Below are positions 37,763-50,613 of a DNA stretch of 64,000 nt, in pieces. The stretch covers positions 124,001-188,000 of the forward strand of contig NZ_JAFDOE010000005.1 of assembly GCF_018342065.1 (NCBI RefSeq), read 5' to 3'. A model generated the notes under the pieces. The model made no database searches. It was not told the origin of the DNA and saw only the letters and a list, made by a program, of their open reading frames with translations. This stretch comes from Citrobacter sp. FP75. Its GTDB lineage: Bacteria > Pseudomonadota > Gammaproteobacteria > Enterobacterales > Enterobacteriaceae. The position numbers and the translations under genes were made by a program. Positions within the stretch are counted from its first letter, which is position 1. Every line of letters starts with the position of its first letter.

Positions 37763-40114
37763 GTGGCGCAGGCAGGTTTTATTTTAACCCGGCACTGGCG
37801 GGATACCCCGCAGGGGACAGAGGTTTCATTCTGGCTGGCAACGGACAACGGGCCATTGCAGGTCACGCTTGCGCCGCAGGAGTCGGTCGCCTTTATCCCC
37901 ACCAGCCAGACTCCCCGCGTCACCACATTATTACGCACAGAAAACGGCTGTCGCCTGGCGTCGCTTAACCTGCAAGATTTCCATCGCCAGCCCGTTTCTG
38001 GCCTCTACTGCCGCTCGCACCGCCAATTGATGCGCCTTGAGAAGCTACTGCGCGAAAACGGCGTCACGGTGTATGAGGCCGACGTGCGCCCACCGGAACG
38101 CTATCTGATGGAGCGTTTTATCACTTCTCCTGTCTGGGTTGAAGGCGACAGACATGACAACACGCTAATTAATGCGCGGCTGAAGCCAAATCCAGACTAT
38201 CGCCCGCCATTAAAATGGCTATCGCTGGATATCGAAACCACGCGACACGGCGAGCTTTATTGCATCGGTCTCGAAGGCTGCGGACAGCGTATTGTCTATA
38301 TGCTCGGCCCGGCCAATGGCGATGCCTCGCAGCTTGATTTTGAACTTGAATATGTAGCGAGCCGCCCACAACTGCTGGAAAAACTCAACGCGTGGATCGC
38401 CCGCCACGATCCTGATGTCATCATCGGCTGGAACGTGGTGCAGTTCGATTTACGCGTCCTGCAAAATCATGCTGAACGTTACCGTATTCCCCTGCGTTTT
38501 GGCCGTGACAACAGTGAACTGGAGTGGCGCGAACACGGCTTCAAAAACGGTGTTTTTTTCGCCCAAGCCAAAGGTCGTCTGATTATTGACGGCATTGAGG
38601 CGCTCAAATCCGCATTCTGGAACTTTTCCTCGTTTTCGCTGGAAGCGGTGTCGCAAGAACTGCTGGGTGAAGGGAAGTCGATTGATAACCCATGGGATCG
38701 CATGGACGAAATTGATCGTCGGTTCGCTCAGGATAAGCCCGCGCTTGCCACCTATAATCTCAAAGACTGTGAACTGGTCACGCGAATCTTTCATAAAACC
38801 GAGATCATGCCGTTTCTGCTGGAGCGCTCAACGGTCAACGGCCTGCCGGTCGACAGGCACGGTGGCTCGGTTGCCGCCTTTGGTCATCTCTATCTTCCAC
38901 GCATGCACCGTGCCGGTTACGTTGCACCGAATCTGGGTGAAGTCCCGCCGCACGCCAGCCCCGGCGGCTATGTGATGGACTCGCGTCCGGGTTTGTACGA
39001 CTCGGTGTTAGTGCTGGATTACAAAAGTCTGTACCCGTCGATCATCCGCACTTTTTTGATCGACCCGGTGGGGCTCATTGAAGGCATGGCGCAGCCGGAC
39101 CCTGAACACAGCACCGAAGGGTTTCTCGATGCCTGGTTCTCACGCGAAAAACACTGCCTGCCGGAAATCGTGACCCGGATCTGGCAGGGGCGCGACGAGG
39201 CAAAACGCAACGGGAATAAGCCACTCTCGCAGGCGCTAAAAATCATCATGAACGCGTTTTACGGCGTACTCGGCACCACGGCCTGTCGATTTTTCGACCC
39301 CAGACTGGCCTCGTCAATCACCATGCGCGGTCATGCCATCATGCGCCAGACCAAAGCACTGATTGAGGCGCAGGGCTACGACGTTATCTATGGCGATACC
39401 GACTCCACTTTTGTCTGGCTCAAAGGCGCGCATTCACAAGAAGATGCAACCAGGATTGGTCGGGAACTGGTACACCATGTCAACACCTGGTGGGCGCAGT
39501 CGCTGCAACAACAAAATCTGACCAGCGCACTGGAGCTGGAGTTTGAAACCCATTTCAGCCGCTTTTTGATGCCGACCATCCGCGGCGCGGATACGGGTAG
39601 CAAGAAACGCTACGCCGGACTCATTCAGGACGGGGACCAGCAGCGCATGGTCTTCAAAGGGCTGGAAACGGTGCGCACCGACTGGACGCCGCTGGCGCAA
39701 CGATTCCAGCAGGAACTCTATTGGCGGGTCTTTCGTCAGGAGCCGTATCAGGATTTTGTCAGGGAAACCATCGACAGCCTGATGGCCGGTAAACTCGACG
39801 ATCAGCTGGTTTACCGCAAACGCCTGCGCCGCCCGTTAAGCGAATACCAACGTAATGTTCCGCCACACGTTCGCGCCGCGCGGCTTGCCGATGAACAGAA
39901 CGTAAAACTGGGCCGTCAGCCACAGTATCAAAATCGTGGCACCATTAAATATGTCTGGACGGTAAATGGTCCGGAACCTGTGGATTATCAGCTCTCTGCG
40001 CTGGATTATGAGCATTATCTCACGCGCCAGATACAACCGGTCGCCGAGGGAATTCTTCCCTTTGTTGATGATAACTTTGCTACACTACTCACAGGGCAAC
40101 TGGGGTTATTTTGA
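37763..40114 (+). CDS. polB: DNA polymerase II
   Basis: SOS-induced family B polymerase with proofreading, used in replication restart and lesion bypass. 783 residues from a GTG start, the normal length. The 3'-5' exonuclease motif DIETT lies near 156-160. Polymerase motif A is [10 protein letters not shown] near 419, motif B is KIIMNAFYG, and motif C is YGDTDS near 545-550 with both catalytic aspartates. It has its own SOS promoter and lies upstream of rapA. Confidence 0.99.
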   Translation: MAQAGFILTRHWRDTPQGTEVSFWLATDNGPLQVTLAPQESVAFIPTSQTPRVTTLLRTENGCRLASLNLQDFHRQPVSGLYCRSHRQLMRLEKLLRENGVTVYEADVRPPERYLMERFITSPVWVEGDRHDNTLINARLKPNPDYRPPLKWLSLDIETTRHGELYCIGLEGCGQRIVYMLGPANGDASQLDFELEYVASRPQLLEKLNAWIARHDPDVIIGWNVVQFDLRVLQNHAERYRIPLRFGRDNSELEWREHGFKNGVFFAQAKGRLIIDGIEALKSAFWNFSSFSLEAVSQELLGEGKSIDNPWDRMDEIDRRFAQDKPALATYNLKDCELVTRIFHKTEIMPFLLERSTVNGLPVDRHGGSVAAFGHLYLPRMHRAGYVAPNLGEVPPHASPGGYVMDSRPGLYDSVLVLDYKSLYPSIIRTFLIDPVGLIEGMAQPDPEHSTEGFLDAWFSREKHCLPEIVTRIWQGRDEAKRNGNKPLSQALKIIMNAFYGVLGTTACRFFDPRLASSITMRGHAIMRQTKALIEAQGYDVIYGDTDSTFVWLKGAHSQEDATRIGRELVHHVNTWWAQSLQQQNLTSALELEFETHFSRFLMPTIRGADTGSKKRYAGLIQDGDQQRMVFKGLETVRTDWTPLAQRFQQELYWRVFRQEPYQDFVRETIDSLMAGKLDDQLVYRKRLRRPLSEYQRNVPPHVRAARLADEQNVKLGRQPQYQNRGTIKYVWTVNGPEPVDYQLSALDYEHYLTRQIQPVAEGILPFVDDNFATLLTGQLGLF

Positions 40115-40289
40115 CGCGTGACGAAACCGTCGCCATCCAGTACCATAGCGCCCTTTCCATTCCTGGACCCATTTTACACCACTACCACTGATTCATTAGC
40201 CTGGTAGCGGGGTCGTATGCTCTGAAAACTCGGACTACCCGAGAAATGACGAGTATTGCCTGCAATTAAAGATATAGAGCCGAACATAT

Positions 40290-43196
40290 ATGCCTTTTAC
40301 ACTTGGTCAACGCTGGATCAGCGATACAGAAAGCGAATTGGGACTTGGTACCGTTGTCGCCATGGATGCGCGAACCGTCACCCTACTTTTCTCCTCGACG
40401 GGTGAAAACCGTCTGTATGCGCGCAGTGACTGCCCCGTGACCCGCGTGATGTTCAATCCTGGCGATACGATAACAAGCCATGAAGGCTGGCAATTGCATG
40501 TCGATGAAGTAAAAGAAGAAAATGGACTGCTTGCCTATATCGGAACCCGCCTTGATACCGAAGAAACCGGTATAGTGCTGCGTGAAGTACTCCTCGACAG
40601 CAAACTGGTGTTCAGCAAACCACAGGACCGTCTGTTTGCTGGCCAAATCGATCGTATGGACCGCTTTGCGCTGCGCTACCGTGCGCGTAAATTTCAGAGC
40701 GAGCAGTATCGTATGCCGTGGAGTGGTCTGCGTGGTCAACGTACCAGCCTGATCCCCCACCAGCTCAACATTGCCCATGATGTTGGTCGTCGCCATGCCC
40801 CGCGCGTTCTGCTGGCAGATGAAGTCGGCTTAGGGAAAACCATTGAAGCCGGGATGATCCTGCATCAGCAACTACTGTCCGGCGCCGCCGAACGCGTGCT
40901 GATCATCGTCCCCGAGACGTTACAACACCAATGGCTGGTCGAAATGCTGCGCCGTTTCAACCTGCGCTTTGCGCTGTTTGATGATGAACGCTATGCCGAA
41001 GCGCAGCATGACGCCTACAACCCGTTTGAAACCGAGCAGTTGATCATCTGCTCGCTGGATTTTGCCCGCCGTAGCAAACAGCGCCTGGAACATTTGTGTG
41101 ACGCAGAATGGGATCTGCTGGTTGTCGATGAAGCTCATCACCTGGTGTGGAGCGAGGATGCGCCAAGCCGCGAGTATATGGCGATTGAACAACTGGCCGA
41201 GCGCGTACCGGGCATCCTGCTGCTGACCGCAACGCCGGAACAGTTGGGCATGGAAAGCCACTTTGCGCGTTTGCGGTTGCTGGACCCAAGCCGTTTCCAC
41301 GATTTCGAGCAGTTTGTTGAAGAGCAAAAAAATTACCGTCCGGTTGCCGATGCCGTCGCCATGCTGCTGGCAGGCAATAAGTTGAGTAACAATGAGCTGA
41401 ATATGCTCGGCGATCTGATTGGCGAGCAGGACATTGAGCCGCTGCTACAGGCCGCGAACAGCGATCGCGAAGATGCTCAGAGCGCACGTCAGGAACTGGT
41501 TTCCATGCTGATGGACCGTCATGGCACCAGCCGCGTACTGTTCCGCAACACCCGTAATGGCGTGAAAGGCTTCCCGAAACGCGAACTGCATACCATCAAG
41601 CTGCCGCTGCCGACCCAATATCAGACGGCGATCAAAGTCTCCGGCATTATGGGCGCACGTAAGAGCGCAGAAGAGCGCGCACGCGACATGCTCTACCCGG
41701 AGCAGATTTATCAGGAATTCGAAGGCGATACCGGCACCTGGTGGAACTTTGATCCTCGCGTGGAATGGTTGATGGGCTACCTGACCAGCCATCGTTCACA
41801 AAAGGTCCTGGTTATCTGTGCAAAAGCGACCACCGCGTTGCAGCTGGAGCAGGTTCTGCGCGAGCGTGAAGGCATTCGTGCCGCCGTATTCCATGAGGGT
41901 ATGTCGATCATTGAACGTGACCGTGCCGCCGCCTGGTTTAGCGAAGAAGATAGCGGCGCGCAGGTCATGCTGTGCTCGGAAATCGGTTCTGAAGGCCGTA
42001 ACTTCCAGTTCGCCAGCAACCTGGTGATGTTTGACCTGCCGTTCAACCCTGACCTGCTGGAACAGCGTATTGGTCGCCTGGACCGTATTGGTCAGGCGCA
42101 TGATATTCAGATCCACGTCCCGTATCTGGAAAAAACCGCACAGTCCGTGCTGGTGCGCTGGTACCACGAAGGTCTGGATGCGTTTGAGCACACCTGCCCG
42201 ACCGGGCGTACTATTTATGACACCGTCTATAACAATCTGATTGGCTATCTGGCAGAGCCGGAAAACACCGAAGGATTTGATGACCTGATCAAAACCTGCC
42301 GCGAACAGCATGACGCCCTGAAAGTACAGCTTGAACAAGGGCGTGATCGTCTGCTGGAAATTCATTCCAACGGTGGCGAAAAAGCGCTGGCGTTGGCTGA
42401 GAGCATTGAAGAGCAGGATGACGATACCAGCCTGATCGCCTTTGCTATGAACCTGTTTGATATCGTCGGTATTAATCAGGACGATCGCGGTGACAATCTC
42501 ATCGTGCTGACACCGTCCGATCATATGCTGGTTCCTGATTTCCCGGGGCTGCCGGAAGATGGCTGCACGATCACCTTTGAGCGTGATATTGCACTGTCGC
42601 GTGAAGATGCGCAGTTTATCACCTGGGAGCATCCGCTGATCCGTAATGGTCTGGATCTTATCCTCTCTGGTGATACCGGCAGCAGCACGATTTCTCTGTT
42701 GAAAAACAAAGCATTACCGGTTGGAACCCTGCTGGTTGAACTGGTGTATGTGGTTGAAGCCCAGGCACCGAAACAGCTGCAGTTAAACCGTTTCCTGCCG
42801 CCGACGCCGGTGCGCATGCTGCTGGATAAAAACGGTAATAACCTCGCCGCCCAGGTGGAGTTTGAAACCTTTAACCGCCAACTCAGCGCCGTTAACCGCC
42901 ATACCGGTAGCAAGCTGGTCAACGCCGTACAGCAAGATGTCCATGCGATTCTGCAACTGGGTGAAGCGCAGGTCGAGCAATCTGCCCGAGCGCTGATCGA
43001 CGCCGCGCGTAAAGAGGCGGACGAGAAGCTGTCTGCGGAGCTGTCGCGTCTGGAAGCACTGCGCGCCGTTAACCCGAACATCCGTGATGACGAACTTGCC
43101 GCGATTGAAAGCAACCGTCAACAAGTGATGGAAAGCCTGGATCAGGCTGGCTGGCGTCTGGATGCCTTACGCCTGATCGTCGTGACGCATCAGTAA
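40290..43196 (+). CDS. rapA: RNA polymerase-associated ATPase RapA (HepA)
   Basis: Swi2/Snf2 ATPase that binds RNA polymerase and helps recycle it after termination. 968 residues. Two N-terminal Tudor-like domains (about 1-110) precede the helicase core: Walker A DEVGLGKT near 176-183, DEAH box (VVDEAHH) near 278-284, and motif [13 protein letters not shown] near 590. The C-terminal RNAP-contact domains follow. The gap of about 175 bases after polB holds nothing I recognise. Confidence 0.99.
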   Translation: MPFTLGQRWISDTESELGLGTVVAMDARTVTLLFSSTGENRLYARSDCPVTRVMFNPGDTITSHEGWQLHVDEVKEENGLLAYIGTRLDTEETGIVLREVLLDSKLVFSKPQDRLFAGQIDRMDRFALRYRARKFQSEQYRMPWSGLRGQRTSLIPHQLNIAHDVGRRHAPRVLLADEVGLGKTIEAGMILHQQLLSGAAERVLIIVPETLQHQWLVEMLRRFNLRFALFDDERYAEAQHDAYNPFETEQLIICSLDFARRSKQRLEHLCDAEWDLLVVDEAHHLVWSEDAPSREYMAIEQLAERVPGILLLTATPEQLGMESHFARLRLLDPSRFHDFEQFVEEQKNYRPVADAVAMLLAGNKLSNNELNMLGDLIGEQDIEPLLQAANSDREDAQSARQELVSMLMDRHGTSRVLFRNTRNGVKGFPKRELHTIKLPLPTQYQTAIKVSGIMGARKSAEERARDMLYPEQIYQEFEGDTGTWWNFDPRVEWLMGYLTSHRSQKVLVICAKATTALQLEQVLREREGIRAAVFHEGMSIIERDRAAAWFSEEDSGAQVMLCSEIGSEGRNFQFASNLVMFDLPFNPDLLEQRIGRLDRIGQAHDIQIHVPYLEKTAQSVLVRWYHEGLDAFEHTCPTGRTIYDTVYNNLIGYLAEPENTEGFDDLIKTCREQHDALKVQLEQGRDRLLEIHSNGGEKALALAESIEEQDDDTSLIAFAMNLFDIVGINQDDRGDNLIVLTPSDHMLVPDFPGLPEDGCTITFERDIALSREDAQFITWEHPLIRNGLDLILSGDTGSSTISLLKNKALPVGTLLVELVYVVEAQAPKQLQLNRFLPPTPVRMLLDKNGNNLAAQVEFETFNRQLSAVNRHTGSKLVNAVQQDVHAILQLGEAQVEQSARALIDAARKEADEKLSAELSRLEALRAVNPNIRDDELAAIESNRQQVMESLDQAGWRLDALRLIVVTHQ

Positions 43197-43207
43197 CGGA
43201 GCCATAC

Positions 43208-43867
43208 ATGGGGATGGAAAACTACAATCCGCCGCAGGAGCCCTGGCTGGTTATCCTGTATCAGGATGAACACATTATGGTGGTCAACAAACCGAGCGGC
43301 TTGTTGTCCGTACCGGGTCGTCTGGATGAGCACAAAGACAGTGTGATGGCGCGTATTCAACGCGACTACCCACAGGCTGAATCCGTGCATCGTCTGGACA
43401 TGGCCACCAGCGGCGTGATTGTAGTAGCGCTGACTAAAGCGGCAGAGCGTGAGCTAAAACGTCAGTTTCGCGAACGTGAACCGAAGAAGCAGTATGTCGC
43501 ACGCGTGTGGGGACATCCGTCCCCCACTGAAGGACTGGTGGATTTACCGCTGATTTGCGACTGGCCAAACCGACCAAAACAGAAAGTGTGTTATGAGACG
43601 GGCAAAGCCGCGCAGACCGAGTATGAAGTCGTGGAGTTCGCGGCGGATAACACCGCCCGGGTGGTGCTAAAACCCATTACCGGACGCTCTCATCAGCTGC
43701 GTGTGCATATGCTGGCATTAGGGCATCCGATTCTGGGCGATCGCTTCTATGCCCCACCGGAAGCACTGGCGATGTCGCCGCGTCTGTTGCTGCACGCAGA
43801 GATGTTAACCATTACTCATCCTGAATACGGCAACAGTATGACCTTTAAAGTCCCGGCGGATTTTTAA
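43208..43867 (+). CDS. rluA: 23S rRNA/tRNA pseudouridine synthase RluA
   Basis: Makes pseudouridine 746 in 23S rRNA and 32 in several tRNAs. 219 residues, normal length. The catalytic aspartate is in HRLDMATSG near residue 64; the RluA-family segments NKPSGLLSVPG and GRSHQLRVHM are also present. It follows rapA by 11 bases, so probably shares its transcript. Confidence 0.98.
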   Translation: MGMENYNPPQEPWLVILYQDEHIMVVNKPSGLLSVPGRLDEHKDSVMARIQRDYPQAESVHRLDMATSGVIVVALTKAAERELKRQFREREPKKQYVARVWGHPSPTEGLVDLPLICDWPNRPKQKVCYETGKAAQTEYEVVEFAADNTARVVLKPITGRSHQLRVHMLALGHPILGDRFYAPPEALAMSPRLLLHAEMLTITHPEYGNSMTFKVPADF

Positions 43868-43910
43868 AACGTTGCTGGGACACATTTCGTTTTTACTTTG
43901 TGTCTCGGGT

Positions 43911-44038
43911 TATAGACACAAATCATACGAGATGCATCGAGGCGGCAAACGAAGAAATCCCCAGGAGCATAGATAACTATGTGACTGGGGTTTCACAGTG
44001 CAGCCAACAAAGAGGCAGCCTGAAGGATGCCGTGTATA
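43911..44038. repeat. ERIC element (enterobacterial repetitive intergenic consensus)
   Basis: A 128-bp element with the hallmark core AATCCCCAGGAGCATAGAT then AACTATGTGACTGGGGT, and ends that are inverted copies (TATAGACAC and GTGTATA). Length equals the usual ERIC of about 127 bp. It fills the gap between rluA and the converging djlA, ending one base from the djlA stop. Confidence 0.95.
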
Positions 44039-44039
44039 T

Positions 44040-44852
44040 TTACTTGAAGCCTTTCTGTTCTTTAATTAGCTCGTATGCTTTTTGAATTTCCTGCGCTTTC
44101 TGCTTCGCCATTTCCATCATTTCTGGCGGCAACCCCTTCGCGACCAGTTTGTCGGGATGGTGCTCGCTCATCAGTTTGCGATAAGCGCGCTTAATGGTGG
44201 TTGCATCGTCGGTGGCTTTAACGCCCAGCACGTTACACGCATCTTCCAGCGTCGGGCCGCGTTGTGCCTGCTGCCAGCCGCCGCCAGACTGTTGCTGATA
44301 TCCACCGCCGAACTGCGCCCCGCCCTGCATCATGCGCAGGTACTGATCAAATTGCGCGCGCGAGATCCCCAGCTCTTCAGCAATCACGTACAGCACTTCG
44401 CGTTCGTTAGGATGCAGTGAACCATCCGCAAACGCCGCCTGGATCTGGATCTCCAGAAACATACGGATCAGATCGAAGCGACCAAAACAGACGCTGCGGA
44501 ACTGGCGCATCTTTTCACGTAATGGGTAATTGTCTGATTTTCCCACCCGAAAGGCATGCTGCGCTGCGGTACGTGAGTCACCGTGTAAATTCATCCGGTC
44601 CATCAGTTGGCTGGCGATATGAATATCGGCTTCCGTGACGCGTCCTTTTGATTTGGTCAGATGTCCCATCACTTCAAAAGTGGTGGCAAAAAACAGCGCC
44701 TGACGTTCACGTTGGTTCGCAAACCACGCCATTTTGCGCATGCGGGCTTTGTCGAACATATGACCCACGAGCAGGCCTAAAACCACGCCCCAGAAGCCGC
44801 CGCCCATCATTAATGCCACGGCTACACCAATAATCTTTCCCCAATACTGCAT
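44040..44852 (-). CDS. djlA: Membrane-anchored DnaJ-like co-chaperone DjlA
   Basis: Type III J-domain protein that works with DnaK and influences the Rcs capsule response. 270 residues. A single N-terminal membrane helix (about 5-30, glycine-rich) is followed by the TerB-like central domain and a Gly/Gln-rich linker ([14 protein letters not shown]). The C-terminal J-domain has HPD near residue 235. It is divergent from lptD. Confidence 0.98.
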   Translation of the reverse strand: MQYWGKIIGVAVALMMGGGFWGVVLGLLVGHMFDKARMRKMAWFANQRERQALFFATTFEVMGHLTKSKGRVTEADIHIASQLMDRMNLHGDSRTAAQHAFRVGKSDNYPLREKMRQFRSVCFGRFDLIRMFLEIQIQAAFADGSLHPNEREVLYVIAEELGISRAQFDQYLRMMQGGAQFGGGYQQQSGGGWQQAQRGPTLEDACNVLGVKATDDATTIKRAYRKLMSEHHPDKLVAKGLPPEMMEMAKQKAQEIQKAYELIKEQKGFK

Positions 44853-44886
44853 AGACTCCCCAAATCTTTACGCTGCCAGCCGGGCT

Positions 44887-44944
44887 ATGTCCCACAATAT
44901 AAGGTGCTTTTACCGTTTTACGGCAGCGGTCAATTGTGGGACAT
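44887..44944. repeat. 12-bp inverted repeat between djlA and lptD
   Basis: Perfect arms ATGTCCCACAAT (44887-44898) and ATTGTGGGACAT (44933-44944) separated by 34 bases, with a TATAAT -10-like box at 44949-44954 facing lptD. This may be an operator pair or a structured leader; no regulator is assigned. Confidence 0.8.
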
Positions 44945-45106
44945 CGCCTATAATTTGCATTATCATACCTGTCATTCAATGCCGTGCCTAACACCACGGA
45001 GCCTTAATCGGCAGGATTAACACTAGCGCAGTGAAGATGAGATAAGTTAGGCTGTGACCGTTTGTCACGCGCGACGCTACTGATGATGGAACAATAAATA
45101 CAACGT

Positions 45107-47464
45107 ATGAAAAAACGTATTCCCACTCTTCTGGCCACCATGATTGCCGCCGCCCTTTATAGTCAACAGGGTCTGGCAGCCGATCTCGCCTCACAGTGCA
45201 TGTTGGGCGTGCCAAGCTATAACCGTCCTCTGGTGCAGGGCGAGACCAATGAGTTACCCGTCACCATCAATGCCGATCACGCAAAAGGGAATTACCCGGA
45301 TGACGCCGTGTTTACTGGCAACGTGGATATCGCACAGGGTAATAGCCGCCTGCAAGCCGACGAAGTGCAACTGCACCAGAAACAGGCCGAGGGTCAACCG
45401 GAGCCGGTTCGTACCGTCGATGCGCTGGGCAACGTCCATTATGATGACAACCAGGTCATTCTGAAGGGGCCGAAGGGTTGGTCGAATCTGAATACCAAAG
45501 ATACCAACATCTGGGAGGGTGACTACCAGATGGTGGGTCGTCAGGGGCGCGGGAAAGCGGACCTGATGAAACAGCGTGGGGAAAACCGCTATACCATCCT
45601 GGAAAACGGGACCTTTACCTCCTGCCTGCCAGGTTCCGATACCTGGAGCGTCGTCGGTAGCGAAGTGATCCACGACCGTGAAGAACAGGTCGCGGAAATC
45701 TGGAACGCCCGCTTTAAACTGGGTCCGGTTCCGGTCTTTTACAGCCCGTATATGCAGCTGCCGGTCGGCGACAAACGCCGCTCCGGTTTCTTGATCCCGA
45801 ACGCAAAATACTCCACCAATAACTATTTTGAGTTCTACCTGCCGTATTACTGGAACATCGCGCCCAATATGGACGCCACCATCACGCCGCACTATATGCA
45901 CCGTCGTGGTGGCGTTATGTGGGAGAACGAATTCCGCTATCTCAGCCAGGCAGGCACCGGTTTGATGGAGTTCGACTACCTGAACTCCGATAAAGTTTAC
46001 GACGACGAACATCCGAAGGATGACAACTCACGCCGCTGGCTTTTCTACTGGCAACACTCTGGCGTGATGGATCAGGTGTGGCGCTTCAACGTCGACTACA
46101 CCAAGGTCAGCGACACCAGCTACTTTAATGATTTTGATAACAAGTACGGTTCCAGTACCGACGGCTACGCCACGCAGAAATTTAGCGTCGGCTACGCGGT
46201 ACAGAACTTTGACGCCACGGTATCGACCAAACAGTTCCAGGTCTTCGATGCTGCCAACAGCAACAGTTACTCAGCGCAGCCGCAATTAGACGTCAACTAC
46301 TACCAGAATGATGTCGGTCCGTTCGATACCCGTATTTATGGTCAGGCGGTACATTTCGTTAATACCAATGACAACATGCCGGAAGCGACGCGTGTTCACC
46401 TTGAGCCGACGATCAATCTACCGCTGTCGAATGATTGGGGGAGTATCAATACCGAAGCGAAACTGCTGGCGACCCATTATCAGCAGACCAATCTGGACTG
46501 GTATAACAGTAATCCGCAGAACACCAAGCTGGATGATTCCGCCAACCGCGTGATGCCGCAGTTTAAAGTTGACGGCAAGATGGTATTCGAGCGTGACATG
46601 CAAATGCTGGCGCCGGGTTATACCCAGACGCTGGAGCCGCGCGCGCAGTATCTGTACGTCCCGTATCGTGACCAAAGCCATATCTATAACTATGACTCTT
46701 CCCTGCTGCAGTCTGACTACAACGGCCTGTTCCGTGACCGTACCTACGGCGGTCTGGACCGTATTGCTTCCGCCAACCAGGTAACGACCGGGGTCACATC
46801 TCGCGTATATGATGATGCGGCGGTTGAACGTTTTAATATTTCTGTGGGTCAAATCTACTATTTCACCGAGTCTCGCACCGGCGATGACAACATTAAATGG
46901 GAGAATGACGACAAAACCGGCTCGCTGGTATGGGCAGGCGATACCTACTGGCGTATCTCCGATCGCTGGGGTTTACGCAGCGGGATCCAGTACGACACGC
47001 GTCTGGACAGCGTCGCAACCAGCAGCAGCAGCATCGAATACCGTCGCGATGAAAACCGCATGCTGCAGTTGAACTACCGTTATGCCAGCTCGGAGTATAT
47101 CCAGGCAACCCTGCCTTCATACTACTCTACGGCAGATCAGTATAAAAACGGGATTTCGCAGGTAGGCGCGGTGGCAAGCTTCCCAATCGCCGAACGCTGG
47201 TCGATTGTTGGTGCTTACTACTTCGATACCAACGTGAACAAGGAAGCGGATTCTATGCTGGGGCTGCAGTACAACTCCTGCTGTTACGCCATTCGCTTTG
47301 GCTACGAACGTAAGCTGAACGGTTGGGATAATACTCAGCAGCACGCGATTTATGACAACACGATTGGCTTTAATATCGAACTACGCGGCCTGAGCTCTAA
47401 CTATGGTCTCGGCACCAACCAAATGCTGCGTTCGAACATTTTGCCGTATCAAAGCTCTTTATGA
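45107..47464 (+). CDS. lptD: LPS-assembly protein LptD
   Basis: Outer-membrane barrel that, with LptE, inserts lipopolysaccharide into the outer leaflet. 785 residues, one more than E. coli. The signal peptide is about 1-24 (ending GLAA), followed by an N-terminal jellyroll/OstA domain and a 26-strand barrel. The four disulfide cysteines are present: Cys31, one near 173 (TSCLPGS) and the adjacent pair SCCYAIR near 725. SurA, encoded next, is the chaperone that helps fold it. Confidence 0.99.
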   Translation: MKKRIPTLLATMIAAALYSQQGLAADLASQCMLGVPSYNRPLVQGETNELPVTINADHAKGNYPDDAVFTGNVDIAQGNSRLQADEVQLHQKQAEGQPEPVRTVDALGNVHYDDNQVILKGPKGWSNLNTKDTNIWEGDYQMVGRQGRGKADLMKQRGENRYTILENGTFTSCLPGSDTWSVVGSEVIHDREEQVAEIWNARFKLGPVPVFYSPYMQLPVGDKRRSGFLIPNAKYSTNNYFEFYLPYYWNIAPNMDATITPHYMHRRGGVMWENEFRYLSQAGTGLMEFDYLNSDKVYDDEHPKDDNSRRWLFYWQHSGVMDQVWRFNVDYTKVSDTSYFNDFDNKYGSSTDGYATQKFSVGYAVQNFDATVSTKQFQVFDAANSNSYSAQPQLDVNYYQNDVGPFDTRIYGQAVHFVNTNDNMPEATRVHLEPTINLPLSNDWGSINTEAKLLATHYQQTNLDWYNSNPQNTKLDDSANRVMPQFKVDGKMVFERDMQMLAPGYTQTLEPRAQYLYVPYRDQSHIYNYDSSLLQSDYNGLFRDRTYGGLDRIASANQVTTGVTSRVYDDAAVERFNISVGQIYYFTESRTGDDNIKWENDDKTGSLVWAGDTYWRISDRWGLRSGIQYDTRLDSVATSSSSIEYRRDENRMLQLNYRYASSEYIQATLPSYYSTADQYKNGISQVGAVASFPIAERWSIVGAYYFDTNVNKEADSMLGLQYNSCCYAIRFGYERKLNGWDNTQQHAIYDNTIGFNIELRGLSSNYGLGTNQMLRSNILPYQSSL

Positions 47465-47518
47465 TCTGATTGATTTAAAACGTAATCCGCATTGCGGTTA
47501 ATTAATAATGGAAAAAGT

Positions 47519-48805
47519 ATGAAGAACTGGAAAACGCTGCTTCTCGGTATCGCCATGATCGCGAATACCAGTTTCGCTGCCCCACAGGTAGTCGATAAAG
47601 TCGCAGCCGTCGTCAATAACGGCGTCGTTCTGGAAAGCGACGTTGATGGCTTAATGCAGTCAGTAAAACTTAATGCGGGTCAGGCGGGTCAACAGTTACC
47701 GGACGACGCCACGCTGCGCCATCAGATTCTGGAACGTTTGATCATGGATCAAATCATCCTGCAGATGGGTCAGAAGATGGGGGTGAAAATCTCTGATGAG
47801 CAGTTGGATCAGGCCATCGCCAACATCGCTAAGCAGAACAATATGACGCTGGACCAGATGCGCAGTCGCCTGGCACACGATGGCCTAAGCTATTCGACCT
47901 ATCGTAACCAGATCCGCAAAGAGATGACTATCTCTGAAGTGCGCAACAACGAAGTTCGCCGTCGCGTCACCATTCTGCCTCAGGAAGTGGATGCTCTGGC
48001 ACAGCAGGTTGGCAACCAAAATGATGCCAGCACTGAACTGAACCTGAGCCACATTCTGATTCCGTTACCGGAAAACCCATCTTCAGACCAGGTAAACGAA
48101 GCTGAAAGCCAGGCGCGTTCTGTTGTCGATGAAGCGCGTAATGGTAGTGATTTTGGTAAACTGGCTATCACCTATTCCGCAGACCAGCAGGCGCTGAAAG
48201 GCGGCCAGATGGGCTGGGGACGTATTCAGGAGCTGCCGGGCATCTTTGCTCAGGCGTTAAGCACCGCGAAAAAAGGCGATATCATCGGCCCGATTCGTTC
48301 AGGCGTCGGCTTCCACATCCTGAAAGTCAACGATATGCGTGGTCAAAGCCAGAGCATCTCCGTGACTGAAGTTCACGCCCGTCATATCCTGCTGAAACCG
48401 TCGCCGATCATGACCGATCAGCAGGCGCGTCTGAAGCTCGAACAAATCGCGGCTGATATTAAGAGCGGTAAAACGACCTTCGCCGCAGCGGCTAAAGAGT
48501 TCTCTCAGGATCCTGGTTCAGCAAACCAGGGCGGCGATCTGGGCTGGGCGGCAGCGGATATTTTCGATCCGGCCTTCCGCGATGCGCTGACCAAACTCAA
48601 CAAAGGACAGATGAGCACCCCGGTGCATTCCTCTTTTGGCTGGCACCTGATTGAACTGCTGGACACGCGTAACGTTGATAAAACTGACGCTGCGCAGAAA
48701 GACAGGGCTTACCGTATGCTGATGAACCGTAAGTTCTCGGAAGAAGCAGCGACCTGGATGCAGGAACAGCGCGCCAGCGCATACGTTAAAGTTCTGAGCA
48801 ACTAA
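47519..48805 (+). CDS. surA: Periplasmic chaperone and peptidyl-prolyl isomerase SurA
   Basis: Main periplasmic chaperone for outer-membrane barrels such as LptD. 428 residues from [10 protein letters not shown]; nine upstream codons were rejected because the signal peptide (about 1-20, ending TSFA) starts here. The N-terminal chaperone domain is followed by two parvulin domains (about 172-275 and 283-385), each with an LSHILIP or ARHILLK start and GDLGW/GQMGWG. Its stop shares a base with pdxA. Confidence 0.98.
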   Translation: MKNWKTLLLGIAMIANTSFAAPQVVDKVAAVVNNGVVLESDVDGLMQSVKLNAGQAGQQLPDDATLRHQILERLIMDQIILQMGQKMGVKISDEQLDQAIANIAKQNNMTLDQMRSRLAHDGLSYSTYRNQIRKEMTISEVRNNEVRRRVTILPQEVDALAQQVGNQNDASTELNLSHILIPLPENPSSDQVNEAESQARSVVDEARNGSDFGKLAITYSADQQALKGGQMGWGRIQELPGIFAQALSTAKKGDIIGPIRSGVGFHILKVNDMRGQSQSISVTEVHARHILLKPSPIMTDQQARLKLEQIAADIKSGKTTFAAAAKEFSQDPGSANQGGDLGWAAADIFDPAFRDALTKLNKGQMSTPVHSSFGWHLIELLDTRNVDKTDAAQKDRAYRMLMNRKFSEEAATWMQEQRASAYVKVLSN

Positions 48806-49797
48806 TGGCCCGTACTCAACGCGTCGTCATCACTCCCGGCGAACCCGCCGGGATTGGTCCGGATCTTGTAGTCCAGCTTGCGCAGCGTGAGTGGCCTGTA
48901 GAACTCGTCGTCTGTGCAGATGCCGCACTCCTCAGTGACCGGGCAGCGATGCTCGGTTTACCGCTTTCACTTCTCCCTTACACTCCAGATACCCCAGCCC
49001 GACCGCAATCAGCAGGCACATTGACGCTGCTACCGATTGCACTATGCACTCCTGCCGTCGCGGGTCAACTGGCGGTAGAAAATGGACAGTATGTGGTCGA
49101 TACGCTGGCTCGTGCGTGTGATGGTTGCTTACAAGGTGAGTTTGCCGCACTGATTACCGGCCCGGTTCACAAGGGCGTGATCAATGATGCTGGCGTGCCG
49201 TTTACCGGACATACCGAATTTTTTGAAGCGCGCTCGCAGGCGAAGAAAGTCGTGATGATGCTGGCGACCGAGGAACTGCGCGTTGCGCTGGCGACCACGC
49301 ACCTGCCGCTCAGAGCCGTTGCCGATGCCATTACGCCCGCGCTACTGCGCGAAGTCATTGGCATTCTGCATCATGATTTACGCACCAAGTTTGGCCTGAA
49401 CGATCCGCATATTCTGGTCTGCGGTCTGAACCCGCATGCCGGAGAAGGCGGTCATATGGGGACAGAAGAGATAGACACTATCATTCCCGTGCTGGATGAG
49501 ATGCGCGCACAGGGCATGAAATTACACGGTCCGTTGCCTGCAGACACCCTGTTTCAGCCCAAATATCTCGATAGCGCGGATGCCGTATTGGCAATGTACC
49601 ACGATCAGGGTCTGCCCGTGCTAAAATACCAGGGATTTGGTCGCGGTGTGAATATCACACTGGGCCTGCCATTTATTCGTACATCCGTTGATCACGGCAC
49701 CGCACTTGAACTGGCGGGTCGTGGGCAAGCAGATGTCGGCAGTTTTATTACGGCGCTTAACCTCGCCATCAAAATGATTGTTAATACTAATGAATAA
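48805..49797 (+). CDS. pdxA: 4-hydroxythreonine-4-phosphate dehydrogenase
   Basis: NAD-dependent enzyme of pyridoxal 5'-phosphate (vitamin B6) synthesis. 330 residues. It begins with [11 protein letters not shown]; metal-binding histidines lie in [16 protein letters not shown] and [11 protein letters not shown]. The ATG overlaps the surA stop (TAATG) and the 3' end overlaps rsmA by 8 bases, so surA-pdxA-rsmA look translationally coupled. Confidence 0.98.
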   Translation: MARTQRVVITPGEPAGIGPDLVVQLAQREWPVELVVCADAALLSDRAAMLGLPLSLLPYTPDTPARPQSAGTLTLLPIALCTPAVAGQLAVENGQYVVDTLARACDGCLQGEFAALITGPVHKGVINDAGVPFTGHTEFFEARSQAKKVVMMLATEELRVALATTHLPLRAVADAITPALLREVIGILHHDLRTKFGLNDPHILVCGLNPHAGEGGHMGTEEIDTIIPVLDEMRAQGMKLHGPLPADTLFQPKYLDSADAVLAMYHDQGLPVLKYQGFGRGVNITLGLPFIRTSVDHGTALELAGRGQADVGSFITALNLAIKMIVNTNE

Positions 49798-50611
49798 TCG
49801 AGTCCATCAGGGCCATTTAGCCCGTAAACGTTTCGGGCAAAACTTCCTCAACGATCAGTTTGTGATCGAGAGTATTGTCTCTGCTATCAACCCGCAAAAG
49901 GGTCAGGCAATGGTCGAAATCGGCCCGGGCCTCGCGGCATTGACCGAGCCGGTAGGTGAACGTCTGGACAAGCTCACGGTCATTGAACTGGACCGCGATC
50001 TCGCCGCACGCCTGCAAACGCACCCGTTTTTAGGACCCAAGCTGACTATCTATCAGCAAGACGCCATGACCATGAACTTCGGCGAACTGTCGCAAACCCT
50101 GGGTCAGCCGCTGCGCGTATTTGGTAACCTGCCTTACAACATCTCCACGCCGTTGATGTTCCATCTTTTTACCTATACTGATGCCATTGCTGACATGCAT
50201 TTCATGTTGCAAAAAGAGGTGGTCAATCGTCTGGTTGCAGGGCCAAACAGTAAGGCGTATGGTCGATTGAGCGTCATGGCGCAATATTACTGCAATGTGA
50301 TCCCGGTACTTGAAGTGCCGCCATCCGCATTTACGCCTGCACCTAAAGTCGATTCCGCCGTTGTACGCCTGGTCCCTCACGCGACGATGCCGTACCCGGT
50401 TAAAGATGTTCGCGTCCTGAGCCGTATTACGACCGAAGCGTTTAACCAGCGCCGTAAAACGGTACGTAACAGCCTCGGTAATCTGTTCAGCGTTGAAGTG
50501 CTGACGGAACTGGGTGTTGATCCGGCGTTGCGAGCGGAAAATATCTCTGTCGCCCAATACTGCCGGATGGCTAACTATCTGTCAGAAAAAACGCCATCGA
50601 AGGAGAGTTAA
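49790..50611 (+). CDS. rsmA: 16S rRNA adenine dimethyltransferase (KsgA)
   Basis: Dimethylates A1518 and A1519 of 16S rRNA, a late 30S assembly check; loss gives kasugamycin resistance. 273 residues from [20 protein letters not shown]; four upstream codons were trimmed. SAM motif EIGPGLAAL lies near 45-53, and the catalytic NLPYNIS near 113-119. Confidence 0.98.
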   Translation: MNNRVHQGHLARKRFGQNFLNDQFVIESIVSAINPQKGQAMVEIGPGLAALTEPVGERLDKLTVIELDRDLAARLQTHPFLGPKLTIYQQDAMTMNFGELSQTLGQPLRVFGNLPYNISTPLMFHLFTYTDAIADMHFMLQKEVVNRLVAGPNSKAYGRLSVMAQYYCNVIPVLEVPPSAFTPAPKVDSAVVRLVPHATMPYPVKDVRVLSRITTEAFNQRRKTVRNSLGNLFSVEVLTELGVDPALRAENISVAQYCRMANYLSEKTPSKES

Positions 50612-50613
50612 GC

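Noticed and set aside
43868-44039. A small RNA gene between rluA and djlA
   Set aside because: The structured sequence is fully explained by a complete ERIC element.
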